A stretch of DNA of 64,000 nucleotides from Natronospira bacteriovora (GCF_030848495.1 NZ_JAVDDT010000007.1:1-64000), one strand, 5' to 3'. Shown: positions 26,592-36,294, numbered from the stretch's first letter. The notes: generated from the letters alone by a model not told the origin. A program made the numbers and translations.

Positions 26592-29500
26592 TCACGCGGC
26601 GGCCGTGTCCCGGAAGGCCAGGCGGTAGAGGGCCGGCACCACTGCCAGGGTCAGCAGGGTGGAGGCCAGCAGGCCGGAAATGATGGCCCAGGCCAGCGGT
26701 GGCCACAGGGTGGACTGGGTCAGGGTCAGCGGAAACAGGCCGGCCACGGTCGTGGCGGTGGTCAGCAGGATGGGCCGGGTGCGCCGGCCGACCGCCTCGG
26801 TGATGGCCTCGTCCAGACTCTGGCCCTGGCTGCGATTGAGGTTGATGCGGTCCAGCAGCACGATGGCGTTGTTGACCACGATGCCCACCAGGGCCACCAC
26901 GCCCAGCATGGCGGTGAAGCCGAAGGGCTGGCCGGCCAGCCACAGGCCCGGAATCACACCCACCACCGCCAGGGGCACGGTGATCAGCACCATGCCCATC
27001 ATGCGGAAGGAATTGAACTGCAGCAGCAGGAAGATGATCAGCAGCAGGCCGCCAATGGGCAGGGTTCGGAACAGTTCCGTGTTGGCATCACTGGCGCCTT
27101 CGGCCGCGCCGCCAATGGTGTAGCGGGTGCCCGGGGGCAGTTCCAGGGCCGCCAGCTTCGGTTCAATGCGCCGCAGCACGCTGGCGTAGGTTTCCTCGTC
27201 CGCTACCTGGGACAGGACCTGGGTCATGCGCTGCAGGTCCCAGTGCTGGATCACCGCCGGCTGCCAGCGTGTCTCGATGCGGGCCACTTCCGCCAGGGGG
27301 ATGCCGTCCGGGCCGAGGCCCAGGCCGGCCAGTCCCGAGAGGGGAAAGTTCTCGCCCTCGGGCGAGCGGATGCGCAGGGGCATGGCATCGCGTTCCACCC
27401 GCCAGGTGCTGACTTCCAGACCCCGGCTGGCGCTGGTCAGGGCACGCGCCAGGTCGCCGCGATCCAGGCCGTACTCGGCCGCGCGGGCATCATCCATCTC
27501 CACGAACAGGCTGCTCAGGCCCTGGCCCAGGGTGTGGCGGGCGTCGCGGCTGCCGGGGTCGTCCCGCACCACGGCCAGTACCTGCTCGGCCGCTTCGCTG
27601 AGGCCTGCCGGGTCCTCGCCAAACACCCGGATCTCCACCGGGGCGTCCACCGGCGGCCCCTGGCCCAGACGCCGTGCCACCACCTGGGCCTCGGGTACTT
27701 GTTCCCGGGCGGTGGCCCGCACCCAGGGGATCAGTTCCGCCAGGCGATCCACGCTGTCGGCCTGCACCACCAGGCGGGCCAGATGGGGCTGGCTGCTGAG
27801 TTCGATCAGGTTGTAGTAGAAGCGCGGGCCGCTGAAGCCGGCGAAGCGGTAGACCGCTTTCACACCAGGCTGCTCCTGGATGGCCGCGGCCAGAGCGGCG
27901 GCGGCGTGGTCGGTGTGCTCGAGGTGAGTGCCCTCGGGGAAATGCAGATCCACCACCAGCTGGTCGCGGTCGGTGTTGGGGAAGAAGGTCTTGTCCAGGG
28001 CGTCGAAGAAGGCGCTGGCCGTGAAGACCAGGACCGCGGCAATGCCCAGCACCGCCCAGGGTCGGCGCACGGCGAAACGCCCCAGTTGCTGGCCGTAGCG
28101 CAGGCTGAGGTCCTCGCGCCGGGCGGGCCTGGGCCGGAGAATGGCGCCGGCGAAGACGGGCGTGACCAGCAGGGCATAGATGAAGCTGATGCCCAGGGTG
28201 AGCATGACCATGACCGGGATGGCCCGCGTGAAGTCGGCGGTGTCGCCGGCGGACAGCAGCAGGGGCGTAAAGGCAGCCAGGGTGGTCCCGGTGGCGGCCA
28301 TCAGGGGCGTGGCCAGTTCCCGCACCGCCCGGGTGATCGACTCGCGCGCGTCCAGGCCCTGATCGCGATGCCACTGGATGTTCTCCGACATCACGATGGC
28401 GTTGTCCACCAGCATGCCGAGTGCGATCACCATGCCGGCCACGGCCATCTGGTGCAGCACGCCACCGCCCATGGCGTAGACCGCCAGGGCCGAGAAGGTC
28501 ACCAGCGGCACCAGCAGGCTGACGGTCAGTCCCAGCCGCAGGCCCATGGTGGCAAACAGGATGGCCGCCACCACGATGATGCCGAGCAGGAGGGAAAAGC
28601 CGAGTTCGCTCAGGCGGCGCTCTACCCAGTGGGGCTGGAAGAACAGCTCCTCGATCTCCAGCGGGGCGTAGTCCGCCCGCCGCTCGTCGATGAAGGCGCG
28701 CAGGGTGTTGCCGAAGGCCACCACGTTGAGGCGGTTGTCCGGCAGGATGATGCCCAGGCCCACCGCGGGGCGGCCGTTGAGACCGATGCGCTCAGCCACC
28801 GGTTCGTCGGGGGCGTGGCGGACGCTGGCCAGCTCGCCGAGGGGAATGAAGGCGCCATCGCGGGTGCGGATGGGCGTGGCCGCCAGTTCGGCCAGGGAGC
28901 GGAACTCGCTGGCTGGGTCGAGCACCACCGAGCGGCCGCTGACCCGCAGGTTGCCGCCCGGCAATGTCTGATTGCGGGCGGCCAGCTGCTGGCCCAGGCT
29001 GGCGGCGTCCAGGCCGGTCTGGCGCGCCACCGCCTCGTCCCAGCTGATGATGATGCTTTCGCCAGGGTCGCCCAGCAGATCGATGCGGGCGATGTCCTTG
29101 AGCTGGAAGAGGTCCCGCTTGAGACGCCGGGCCGCCTCGCGCAGCTCCAGCAGATCGTCACTGCCGCTGACGGCGAGCACGATGCCGTGGGCATCCATCT
29201 GGCGGTCGTCCACGGTGGCCGGCCCGGCACCGGCGGGAAACTCCCGCGCCGCCTCGTCCACCGCCACCCGGATGCGATCCCAGACGGCATCGGTGTCATA
29301 GACATGTTCCTGCATGGCGATCAGGACATGGGCGAAACCCAGGCGGGCGGTGCCGCGAATCTCGCGAATGTCCGCCACCTGGGCCAGGGATTCCTCCAGG
29401 GGATTGAGGATCAGCCGCTCCACCTGTTCCGGATCGGCCCCGGGGTAGGGCACCAGGACATCACCGTAGCGGTAGGGAAAGAAGGGGTCTTCCTGGCGAT

Positions 29501-29612
29501 CCATGTTCAGCCAGGCGAGCAGTCCGATCAGCGCCAGCAGCAGCACCAGGGTCATGATCAGCCGGCGCTGGCCGAGCAGGGCCAGCAGCAGGTTTTCGCC
29601 GCGCGTGCTCAT
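26592..29612 (-). CDS. RND efflux permease (AcrB/MexB superfamily)
   Basis: The 1006-residue protein has the full RND architecture: an N-terminal helix, a large periplasmic loop, six helices, a second loop and six helices. The charged helix segment GMVIALGMLVDNAIVMSENI and its repeat counterpart GVVALVGIVVNNAIVLLDRI are visible. The proton-motive-driven pump expels small molecules through a TolC partner encoded elsewhere. It overlaps the upstream adaptor gene by four bases and is controlled by the TetR gene upstream. The sequence is nearer to the drug-type than to the heavy-metal-type branch, but the substrate is undefined. Confidence 0.92.
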   Translation of the reverse strand: MSTRGENLLLALLGQRRLIMTLVLLLALIGLLAWLNMDRQEDPFFPYRYGDVLVPYPGADPEQVERLILNPLEESLAQVADIREIRGTARLGFAHVLIAMQEHVYDTDAVWDRIRVAVDEAAREFPAGAGPATVDDRQMDAHGIVLAVSGSDDLLELREAARRLKRDLFQLKDIARIDLLGDPGESIIISWDEAVARQTGLDAASLGQQLAARNQTLPGGNLRVSGRSVVLDPASEFRSLAELAATPIRTRDGAFIPLGELASVRHAPDEPVAERIGLNGRPAVGLGIILPDNRLNVVAFGNTLRAFIDERRADYAPLEIEELFFQPHWVERRLSELGFSLLLGIIVVAAILFATMGLRLGLTVSLLVPLVTFSALAVYAMGGGVLHQMAVAGMVIALGMLVDNAIVMSENIQWHRDQGLDARESITRAVRELATPLMAATGTTLAAFTPLLLSAGDTADFTRAIPVMVMLTLGISFIYALLVTPVFAGAILRPRPARREDLSLRYGQQLGRFAVRRPWAVLGIAAVLVFTASAFFDALDKTFFPNTDRDQLVVDLHFPEGTHLEHTDHAAAALAAAIQEQPGVKAVYRFAGFSGPRFYYNLIELSSQPHLARLVVQADSVDRLAELIPWVRATAREQVPEAQVVARRLGQGPPVDAPVEIRVFGEDPAGLSEAAEQVLAVVRDDPGSRDARHTLGQGLSSLFVEMDDARAAEYGLDRGDLARALTSASRGLEVSTWRVERDAMPLRIRSPEGENFPLSGLAGLGLGPDGIPLAEVARIETRWQPAVIQHWDLQRMTQVLSQVADEETYASVLRRIEPKLAALELPPGTRYTIGGAAEGASDANTELFRTLPIGGLLLIIFLLLQFNSFRMMGMVLITVPLAVVGVIPGLWLAGQPFGFTAMLGVVALVGIVVNNAIVLLDRINLNRSQGQSLDEAITEAVGRRTRPILLTTATTVAGLFPLTLTQSTLWPPLAWAIISGLLASTLLTLAVVPALYRLAFRDTAAA

Positions 29613-30706
29613 GGCAGCACCCGCACCGTGGCGCCGTCATACAGGCGATCCTGTCCGGCCGTCACCACCCGGTCTCCCTCGGACAGGCCCTGCTGCACAT
29701 CCACCCAGTCGCCGTGCAGACGACCGGGCACGATGGGAACCCACTCCACGGTCACCGCATCGTCGGATGCCTGCAGGCGGTAAACGGCCGGCTGGTGGCC
29801 GCCGGCGTCGATCACGGCGGTCAGCGGCACCTGCAGGCTGGGGCGGTGCGGGCGGCCGAAATGCACATGCACCACCTGGCCGGCAGCCAGATCCTGGTCG
29901 CTCTCGGGGCGGATGATGGCGGTGGCCATGTGGCGGTCGCCGCGGCTGATTCGCTCCAGCCGGGCCTCGAAATGGCCGCCCTGCAGGGGGCGGCTCAGGC
30001 GCAGCGGGGTGTCGTTCTGCAGTTCGCCGGCAAGCGTGGCGGGCAGGCGGATCTCCACTTCCAGGGCCTCCCGCCCGGCCAGGCGCAGCACCGGCTGGCC
30101 GGCGGCCAGGAAATCCCCCGGCTCGGCCATTACGCCTGCCACCCAGCCATCGAAGGGGGCACGGAGTTGCAGCTCGGCCAGTTGTTCACGGGCCTCGGCG
30201 AGCTGGGCTTCGGCCTGCTTGCGGGACTCCAGGCTGGCGTCCAGACGCGCCTGCAGGCGGTCCACTTCCTCTTCGGAGGTCAGATCACGCTCGCGCAGGG
30301 CCCGGGCGCGCTCCAGCGCCAGGCGGTGTTCGCGAATCACGGCATTGAGTTCTTCCACCCGCCCCTGGGCAGCGGCGGCGGCCGGCGCCAGGGCCGGATT
30401 GTGCAGGGTGGCGAGCAGCTGGCCGCGCTCGATGGCATCGCCCTCGGCGACGTGCCGCTCGGCCAGGGTGCCGGGATGGAGGAAGGCCGCCTGACTGCGT
30501 TCCCGCGCCTGCAACACACCGGGGAAGCGCTGCCAGTCCACCTCCGGCGCCGGGCGCACGGTGGCGGCCCGCACGGCCGGGCGGGCCTCTCTTGCGGTGA
30601 TGTCTTCCTCGTCGGCCGCGCCGCCCCAGGCCGTCACCAATATCGCACCCACGGCCAGCAGGCCGGTGGTCAGCAAGCCCGAACCCTTCCAACCCATCCC
30701 CTGCAT
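29609..30706 (-). CDS. RND periplasmic adaptor (membrane fusion protein)
   Basis: The 365-residue protein has an N-terminal membrane anchor or signal (residues about 8-28), lipoyl-like halves flanking a long alpha-helical hairpin (residues about 95-180, rich in Arg, Glu and Leu), and a beta-barrel. LRAPFDGWVAGVMAEPGDFL is the typical second lipoyl half. It links the inner-membrane pump to an outer-membrane channel. The gene is first in the efflux operon; its promoter region holds a TetR operator at 30731-30748. ATG 30697 is an alternative start. Confidence 0.9.
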   Translation of the reverse strand: MQGMGWKGSGLLTTGLLAVGAILVTAWGGAADEEDITAREARPAVRAATVRPAPEVDWQRFPGVLQARERSQAAFLHPGTLAERHVAEGDAIERGQLLATLHNPALAPAAAAAQGRVEELNAVIREHRLALERARALRERDLTSEEEVDRLQARLDASLESRKQAEAQLAEAREQLAELQLRAPFDGWVAGVMAEPGDFLAAGQPVLRLAGREALEVEIRLPATLAGELQNDTPLRLSRPLQGGHFEARLERISRGDRHMATAIIRPESDQDLAAGQVVHVHFGRPHRPSLQVPLTAVIDAGGHQPAVYRLQASDDAVTVEWVPIVPGRLHGDWVDVQQGLSEGDRVVTAGQDRLYDGATVRVLP

Positions 30707-30730
30707 GACGTCATCCCCTCGTCTTAGTAA

Positions 30731-30748
30731 ACTGGCCGACCGGTCAGT
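30731..30748. promoter_or_regulatory. TetR-type operator upstream of the RND operon
   Basis: The near-palindrome ACTGGCCGACCGGTCAGT lies 25 bp before the adaptor start. Its 14-bp core TGGCCGACCGGTCA is identical to the site upstream of the tetR gene (31427-31444), which is strong evidence for one repressor acting on both. Confidence 0.82.
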
Positions 30749-30761
30749 AATGGCGGCCAGA

Positions 30762-30784
30762 AAAACGGCGTTCGGCGCCGTTTT
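30762..30784 (-). terminator. Intrinsic terminator of the tetR gene
   Basis: AAAACGGCG, a 5-nt loop and CGCCGTTTT form a perfect 9-bp stem six bases after the tetR stop. On the minus strand it runs into TTTTTC, so it is a good Rho-independent terminator separating tetR from the efflux operon. Confidence 0.85.
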
Positions 30785-30789
30785 CCTTC

Positions 30790-31407
30790 TTAGTCGTCCC
30801 CGCTGCCGCGTGGCCGCAGGCCGTCGAGCAGCAGCTTCATGAAATCATCCAGAAAGGCCTCGTCATCGCCCATGCCCGGCCAGTGCTGATGGTGCGACTT
30901 GGCCTCGAACCACTGGGTGCAGGTCATGACGAAGGTGGCCACCACATGGCTCGGGTTCACGTCCTGGCGGAACAGGCCCTTGGCCTGGACCTGGCGAATG
31001 CGCTCGGCCCCGAGGGCCACCAGCTCGGTGTCCATCTCCAGGCAGCTTTCATCGCCTTCCAGGTGGGTCCAGGCGAACAGGCGCACCACCCCCGGATTGT
31101 CCTTGAGGAAACGGAAATACTCCTCCACCGAGGCCTTGAGCAGGGCCGGGTCCGGATCCTCGGCTTCCTCCAGCATCGCCATCTGGCCGGTGAAGTACTG
31201 GGTGAAGGCGGTCTCCTTGACCGTCTGCCACAGCTCCGCCTTGCTGCCGAAGTGATGGTGGATGAGGCTCTTGGTGACATTCGCCGCCCGGGCGATGGCA
31301 CTCATGGACACCGCCGAGACCCCGTGCTCGATGAACAGCGCGGAGGCCGCCTCGAGGATGGTCTCGCGGGTGCGTTCCGGGTCGCGTGTCTGGGTTTCCG
31401 CATTCAT
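30790..31407 (-). CDS. TetR/AcrR family repressor of the RND operon
   Basis: The 205-residue protein has an N-terminal helix-turn-helix (ETILEAASALFIEHGVSAVS, then MSAIARAANVTKSLIHHHFG) and a helical ligand-binding C-terminal domain. It sits immediately upstream of the efflux operon in the same direction but with its own terminator. Identical operator cores before this gene and before the adaptor gene indicate autorepression and control of the pump. ATG 31407 was chosen over a longer frame that would translate the operator. Confidence 0.92.
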   Translation of the reverse strand: MNAETQTRDPERTRETILEAASALFIEHGVSAVSMSAIARAANVTKSLIHHHFGSKAELWQTVKETAFTQYFTGQMAMLEEAEDPDPALLKASVEEYFRFLKDNPGVVRLFAWTHLEGDESCLEMDTELVALGAERIRQVQAKGLFRQDVNPSHVVATFVMTCTQWFEAKSHHQHWPGMGDDEAFLDDFMKLLLDGLRPRGSGDD

Positions 31408-31426
31408 GGCCCGCACTCTACAATTA

Positions 31427-31444
31427 ATTGGCCGACCGGTCAAT
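31427..31444. promoter_or_regulatory. TetR-type operator upstream of tetR
   Basis: ATTGGCCGACCGGTCAAT is a near-palindrome 20 bp before the tetR start, sharing its 14-bp core with the efflux-operon site. Confidence 0.82.
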
Positions 31445-31548
31445 TACCGGGTCGGATCAGGACATGCCTTGGTGCTGGTGCCTGGGCGACCGGTGATCCG
31501 CCAAAGATGGCAGAATAAGCATCGATTCTGGTCGTGGAGAGAGGGAAT

Positions 31549-32091
31549 ATGGAACAGGCCCGGCAGGTACTCGATTTCTGGTTCGAGGAGATTGAGCCGA
31601 AGCAGTGGTGGCAGAAGGATGCCGACTTCGATGCCCAGATTGCCGATCGCTTCGGCGAGTTGCATGCCCGGGCGGCGGCCTGTGAACTGTGGGATTGGCG
31701 GGCAACGCCCCGGGGTCGTCTGGCCGAGGTCATTGTGCTGGATCAGTTCTCCCGCAACATCCATCGTGACCGGCCGGAGGCTTTCGCCTGTGATGCCCTG
31801 GCGCTGGCCCTGGCCCAGGAAGCCGTGGCCTGCGGTGATGATCTGAAACTCGAGGCCATTGAGCGCAGCTTTCTCTACCTGCCCTACATGCACAGTGAAT
31901 CAGCCAGGATTCATGAAGAAGCGGTGCGCCTGTATGAGGCCAACGGCCTGCAAGAAAACTACGAATTCGAGCTCAAACACCAGGTGATCATCGACCGCTT
32001 CGGCCGCTACCCCCACCGCAATGCCATCCTCGGCCGCGAGTCCACCCCGGAAGAACTGGAATTCCTCAAGCAGCCCGGATCTTCGTTCTAG
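31549..32091 (+). CDS. DUF924 family protein
   Basis: The 180-residue all-helical protein matches DUF924 from end to end: VLDFWFEEIEPKQWWQKDADFD, IVLDQFSRNIHRDRPEAFA, FLYLPYMHSES and FGRYPHRNAILGRESTPEE. The fold is TPR-like and the function is unknown. An AGAGGG precedes the ATG. It ends four bases inside the convergent PII-like gene. Confidence 0.88.
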   Translation: MEQARQVLDFWFEEIEPKQWWQKDADFDAQIADRFGELHARAAACELWDWRATPRGRLAEVIVLDQFSRNIHRDRPEAFACDALALALAQEAVACGDDLKLEAIERSFLYLPYMHSESARIHEEAVRLYEANGLQENYEFELKHQVIIDRFGRYPHRNAILGRESTPEELEFLKQPGSSF

Positions 32092-32438
32092 TCCTTCGGT
32101 CCATCCTGCGCCAGCATGGCCTCCAGTTGGCCATCCAGGCCGATGGCATGCTCCACGGCAAGCTGGAAGGCCATGCCCGCGCCGGATTCGGAATCAAAAC
32201 GCCCGCTTGCATTGATGGCATCCAGCACCCGGCTGGCCAGGTGCTCTTCGGCCAGAAACAGCAGCACATCACACTGGGAGACGAGTTCCAGGCCGAAGAA
32301 GGTCTTGTGGCGATGACGCCCCTCACCTCGAGCATTGTTGATGACCGTGCTGCCGGTCGCCCCGGCATCCCGGGCGGCATCCAGCACCTGTTCGGTGAAG
32401 TCATCATTCACCAGCGCGATGATCAGTTTCAGATTCAT
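32088..32438 (-). CDS. PII-like signalling protein linked to DUF1538
   Basis: The 116-residue ferredoxin-like protein has a PII-type layout (strand LKLIIALVNDDFTEQVLDAARDAGATGSTVIN, a T-loop-like GRHRHKTFFG, then a second beta-alpha-beta unit). The classical PII uridylylation tyrosine motif is not apparent. It overlaps the DUF1538 gene by 35 bp and has GGAGG eight bases before its ATG. The arrangement suggests it regulates the DUF1538 membrane pair, in the way GlnK controls AmtB (inference). Confidence 0.68.
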   Translation of the reverse strand: MNLKLIIALVNDDFTEQVLDAARDAGATGSTVINNARGEGRHRHKTFFGLELVSQCDVLLFLAEEHLASRVLDAINASGRFDSESGAGMAFQLAVEHAIGLDGQLEAMLAQDGPKD

Positions 32439-33234
32439 GCTGACGACCTCCATTGTTTTGACGCCGTTCCTGCCATTGGGCGATCTGGGCAAAGGCGAGA
32501 ACGGAAATGATGGGAAAGACCACGGCAAAGGCGATCATGCCGAAGCCGTCCATCAATGGGCTGCGATCGGGCAGGTTGGTGGCCAGGCCCAGGCCCAGGG
32601 CTGCGACGATGGGCACCGTGACGGTGGAAGTGGAGACACCTCCGGAATCATAGGCCAGCGGGATCATGTGTCTGGGGGCGAACAGGGTCTGAATGATTAC
32701 GATGCAGTAGGCACCCAGGATGAAATAGTGCAGTGAGCCGCCCGTGATGATGCGGAAAGAACCGATGGCAATGCCGATGCCCACGCCCACCGCAATGGCA
32801 ATGCGCAGGCGATTGGCATTGATGGCGCCACCGGACAATTGATTGGCCTTCATGGCGACGGCAATCACGGCCGGTTCCACCATGACGGCCGCCGCCCCCA
32901 TGCTGAAGGCAAACAGGTAGACGCCGTAGTAGGCGCTCCAGTGGGCAATGGTCTCGCCTGTGCCCGATTTGCCGGGTACGAAGTCGGCTGCCGTGAGTTG
33001 CTCCGCCATGGAACGGCCCAGGGGAAAGAGGGCCTGTTCCAGGCCCATCAGAAAGAACACCAGACCGGCGACCACGAACACGCCGCCCTTGAAGAGGCGC
33101 CAGGGGTTGGGCAGGCGGCGGCGCAGTACCAGAAACTGGAAAACGAGAATGACCAGCAGGATGGGGGCCACGTCCCGCAGGGTTTCCAGCAGGGTCAGCT
33201 GCAGCACATCGCCGAATGCCGGCAAGCCGTCCAT
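32404..33234 (-). CDS. DUF1538 membrane protein, second half
   Basis: The 276-residue polytopic protein has a re-entrant-like glycine-rich end PLAYDSGGVSTSTVTVPIVA and VMVEPAVIAVAMKA, both diagnostic of DUF1538. The other gene product (33234-33968) carries the matching [20 protein letters not shown]. Elsewhere the two repeats are often fused in one protein of about 500 residues, so the two half-genes probably make a heterodimeric transporter. The substrate is unknown. The start and the upstream stop share a base (TAATG). Confidence 0.8.
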   Translation of the reverse strand: MDGLPAFGDVLQLTLLETLRDVAPILLVILVFQFLVLRRRLPNPWRLFKGGVFVVAGLVFFLMGLEQALFPLGRSMAEQLTAADFVPGKSGTGETIAHWSAYYGVYLFAFSMGAAAVMVEPAVIAVAMKANQLSGGAINANRLRIAIAVGVGIGIAIGSFRIITGGSLHYFILGAYCIVIIQTLFAPRHMIPLAYDSGGVSTSTVTVPIVAALGLGLATNLPDRSPLMDGFGMIAFAVVFPIISVLAFAQIAQWQERRQNNGGRQHESETDHRAGE

Positions 33235-33968
33235 TAGCTGAGTACTCCATAGACCATGACGAAGATCATGGGCGTCAGTGAGGCAAAGGCGATCAGGCCG
33301 AAGCCATCAACGGCGGGGTTGCGTCCCCGTATGGCCATGGACAGTCCCACCCCCAGCGCCGTGACCAGGGGAACGGTAATGGTGGAGGTGGTCACCCCGC
33401 CGGCATCGTAGGCGATGCCGACAATCTCTTCCGGGGCAAAGCCGGTCATGGCCACCACCAGCACATAGCCGGAGATGATCAGATAATGCAGTGGCCAGCC
33501 TTTCAGGATGCGGATCACCCCGAGTACGATGGCAAAGCCAACCGCCAGCCCAACGGTAATCCGCAGTCCCAGTGCCCAGGCCGCCATGCTGGCCGCATCC
33601 GAGGCGATGCGGCCTTCCTCGGCGGCCACGGCGGCCGCTTCACCGGCAATGGCAATCAGCGCCGGCTCGGCAATGGTGGTGGCAAAGCCCAGGGAGAAGC
33701 CGAACAGCAATAACCAGAACACGCTGCCCTTGCGGGCAAAGGCCTGGGCCATGGATTCACCGATGGGAAAGAGGCCCGTCTCCAGGCCGTGAACGAACAG
33801 CGTCAGGCCAAGGATCACGAACAGCATGCCCTGGAGCAGGGCGAGGGCATCCGGCAGGGGCTCACCAATCACGATGAGCTGAAAGAAAGCGACAACAGCA
33901 ACGATGGGCAGAATATCGCGGCTGCTTTGCAGCAGGCTTCGGGCGATGCCCTGGCGGAAAGCTTTCAA
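33234..33968 (-). CDS. DUF1538 membrane protein, first half
   Basis: The 244-residue protein has about seven hydrophobic segments. It carries the repeat signatures [16 protein letters not shown] and [19 protein letters not shown]. It is the first gene of the DUF1538-DUF1538-PII operon. The ATG 33968 is followed by a short basic stretch, then the first helix. Both halves end in a similar [17 protein letters not shown] segment, showing they arose by duplication. Confidence 0.82.
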   Translation of the reverse strand: MKAFRQGIARSLLQSSRDILPIVAVVAFFQLIVIGEPLPDALALLQGMLFVILGLTLFVHGLETGLFPIGESMAQAFARKGSVFWLLLFGFSLGFATTIAEPALIAIAGEAAAVAAEEGRIASDAASMAAWALGLRITVGLAVGFAIVLGVIRILKGWPLHYLIISGYVLVVAMTGFAPEEIVGIAYDAGGVTTSTITVPLVTALGVGLSMAIRGRNPAVDGFGLIAFASLTPMIFVMVYGVLS

Positions 33969-34054
33969 GCGCGGCCCTCCCTGGGTCTGTCCTGCTTGGG
34001 TTGTTTAACAGGCACGGCTATAGTCAGACAAAGTCTAGCCAAGGAGGCCACTTC

Positions 34055-34915
34055 ATGCCGACTTTCTCCCGCATTCTGGCGGCCACTGATTTTTCCGAGC
34101 CCTCGCTGAACGCGCTTCGCCGTGCAGCGGCCCTGCTCAAGGCCGGGCAGGCCGCCTCCGGGTGTCTGCTGCATGTGACCGAGGCTCGGTTGGTGGAGCG
34201 TCTTCGGCAGCTGCTGGCTGAATCACCGGATGTCTCCGAAGCGCTCAGGCAGCGTCTCGATACCCTGGCGGCGGATATTGCCACTGAAAGCGGTGTGACC
34301 TTGAGTAGTGAGTTGTTGTCCGGCTCCATTCCCCACGCCCTGGCTGAGGCCATGACGGCGGATGATCTGCTGGTGCTTGGCGCTCAGGGCAGTCACCGCA
34401 GTCGGGAGCGGCTGCTGGGAACCACGGCCCAGCGACTGGTCTACCACAGCCCGGGTGCTGCCCTGGTGGTGCGCAAGCCGGCTGACGGGCCCTGGCGGAA
34501 GGTACTGGTGGCGACGGACTTCTCCGAGGCGTCACAGCGTGCGCTTGAGCGGGCCATTCAGCTGGCGCCTGATGCCGAAATCGAACTGCTGCATGTCTAT
34601 GCTTCGAGCTTCGAGCCTAGCATGCACTACGCGGGGGTGGATGAGGGGCTGATTCAGGAATACCGGCAACGGGCCGGCCGCGAGGCCGAGCGCAACATGC
34701 GTGATTTTCTGCAGGCCTGCGGGCAGCCGGCCGTTGCCCAGCGACTGGAGGCCGGCTACGCCCCCCACCGACTGAAGGATCGGCTGGGGGAGCAGGGCGT
34801 GGATCTGGTGGTGGCGGGCAAGCAGGGGCAGTCCATGGTGCGGGACATGCTGGTGGGCAGTGTCACCATGTCACTGCTGCAGGACGCTGACTGCGACGTG
34901 CTGGTGGTCAGCTAG
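34055..34915 (+). CDS. Tandem universal stress protein
   Basis: The 286-residue protein has two UspA domains. The first has the start [20 protein letters not shown] and the nucleotide loop [18 protein letters not shown]; the second has [20 protein letters not shown] and [19 protein letters not shown]. Both G-x2-G-x9-G(S/T) motifs are present, so both domains may bind ATP. AAGGAGG before the ATG is a strong ribosome-binding site. It is divergent from the DUF1538 operon and overlaps the convergent purC by four bases. Confidence 0.92.
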   Translation: MPTFSRILAATDFSEPSLNALRRAAALLKAGQAASGCLLHVTEARLVERLRQLLAESPDVSEALRQRLDTLAADIATESGVTLSSELLSGSIPHALAEAMTADDLLVLGAQGSHRSRERLLGTTAQRLVYHSPGAALVVRKPADGPWRKVLVATDFSEASQRALERAIQLAPDAEIELLHVYASSFEPSMHYAGVDEGLIQEYRQRAGREAERNMRDFLQACGQPAVAQRLEAGYAPHRLKDRLGEQGVDLVVAGKQGQSMVRDMLVGSVTMSLLQDADCDVLVVS

Positions 34916-35811
34916 TCACCCCGGGTCAGCAGGCGCTGGGCCTCGCGGTATTTCTCGGCGGTCTTCTCGATGATCTCGGCCGGCAGCTCGGGGCCGGGCG
35001 GGGTCTTGTCCCAGTCCAGGGTCTCCAGGTAATCGCGCACGAACTGCTTGTCGAAGCTGGGCGGGCTCATGCCGGGCTGGTACTGGTCCGCCGGCCAGAA
35101 GCGGGAGGAATCCGGGGTCAGGGCCTCGTCGATCAGGTGCAGTTTGCCGTTTTCGTCCAGGCCGAACTCGAATTTGGTGTCGGCGATGATCAGGCCACGG
35201 CTTTCGGCGTGCTTCACCGCGTAGGTGTAGAGGGCGATACTGGTTTCCCTGACCTCTTGCGCCAGCTTCTCGCCAATCAGCTTCTCCACTTCCTCGAAAC
35301 TGATGTTCTCGTCGTGGTCGCCCACGGCGGCCTTGGTGGAGGGCGTGAACAGGGGCTGGGGCAGCACATCCGCCTGGCGCAGGCCGGCCGGCAGCTCGAT
35401 GCCGCAGACGGTGCCGGTCTTCTGGTAATCCTTCCAGCCCGAGCCGATCAGATAGCCGCGCACGATGGCCTCGATGGGCAGGGGCTTGAGGCGGCGCACC
35501 ACCATGGCCCGGCTGGCCACGGGCTCACGCTCGGCAGCATCGGGCAAAGACTGTTCCAGGCTCATCTCGGCAATGTGATTGGGCACGATGCCTTTGGTGC
35601 GCTGGAACCAGAAGTTGGAAATGGCGGTGAGCACCTCGCCCTTGCCGGGGATGGGGTCGGGCAGGATGACATCGAAGGCGGACAGGCGATCGGAGGCCAC
35701 CACCAGCAGGTGCTGATCATCCACGGCATACAGGTCCCGCACCTTGCCACTGTGGATCTTCTCCAGACTCTGGATATCGGCGGAATACAGTGCCTTGTCA
35801 GCGCGGCTCAT
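34912..35811 (-). CDS. purC: SAICAR synthetase PurC
   Basis: The 299-residue phosphoribosylaminoimidazole-succinocarboxamide synthase joins CAIR and aspartate with ATP in purine synthesis. [20 protein letters not shown] is the ATP-binding N-terminal part, [19 protein letters not shown] the signature, and [20 protein letters not shown] the second signature. It is the longer (about 300 residue) bacterial/yeast type, not the short 237-residue E. coli type. ATG 35811 avoids an unsupported extension. Confidence 0.95.
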   Translation of the reverse strand: MSRADKALYSADIQSLEKIHSGKVRDLYAVDDQHLLVVASDRLSAFDVILPDPIPGKGEVLTAISNFWFQRTKGIVPNHIAEMSLEQSLPDAAEREPVASRAMVVRRLKPLPIEAIVRGYLIGSGWKDYQKTGTVCGIELPAGLRQADVLPQPLFTPSTKAAVGDHDENISFEEVEKLIGEKLAQEVRETSIALYTYAVKHAESRGLIIADTKFEFGLDENGKLHLIDEALTPDSSRFWPADQYQPGMSPPSFDKQFVRDYLETLDWDKTPPGPELPAEIIEKTAEKYREAQRLLTRGD

Positions 35812-35999
35812 GGCAGGCCCTCTTGCGGTGATGTTTCCCCGGGAAAGGCGCGTATCTTGGGCCAGCGGCCCGTTTCTGTCCAGTGATTCGGCTGGGCGTG
35901 CCCACTCGGCAGCCAATCTTCGTCAGCGCCCGGCCTCCCAGCCGGTGGATGTGCCGCATGCCCCTACCAACTGGCCGGAGGTGTGCGGCTCTGGCTGTC

Positions 36000-36294
36000 C
36001 CCGCTGACGTCGCCCGGGGTGTTGAGGGCATACAGCAGGGAGCCGGTGCGGCCCAGATCCTCCGGTTGTCGAATCCGCTGCTGACCCATCATGGGTAGGG
36101 TGCCGCCCCCAGAACCAGCCCCCCGCCGCAATCCCGGCAAAGAACACGGCAATGGTCGACGCGGCGGCCTGGGCCGTAGCCCCGAACAACACGCCCAGCT
36201 CCCGCAGCCACAGCACCTGATACACCAGCGCGGCAAAACCTGAAACAAATAGCAGCCCCAGGGCGGCAAGGAACAGAGGGGATTGGCGGCCCAT
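36000..36294 (-). pseudogene. Remnant of a membrane spermidine-synthase-like protein
   Basis: The first 63 codons encode a clean N terminus (FLAALGLLFVSGFAALVYQV, then LWLRELGVLFGATAQAAAST and FFAGIAAGGWFWG) typical of the fused MFS/spermidine-synthase family. The frame then degenerates; a short LLYALNTPG fragment of the same family is recognisable in another frame. The rest of the gene (usually several hundred codons) is gone. The broken gene lies just left of cassette-like module 3. The stretch 36295-36484 holds nothing else I recognise. Confidence 0.7.

Noticed and set aside
27243-29783. 846-codon open frame on the plus strand
   Set aside because: It is antisense to the RND permease and shows low-complexity Gly/Gln/His composition only.
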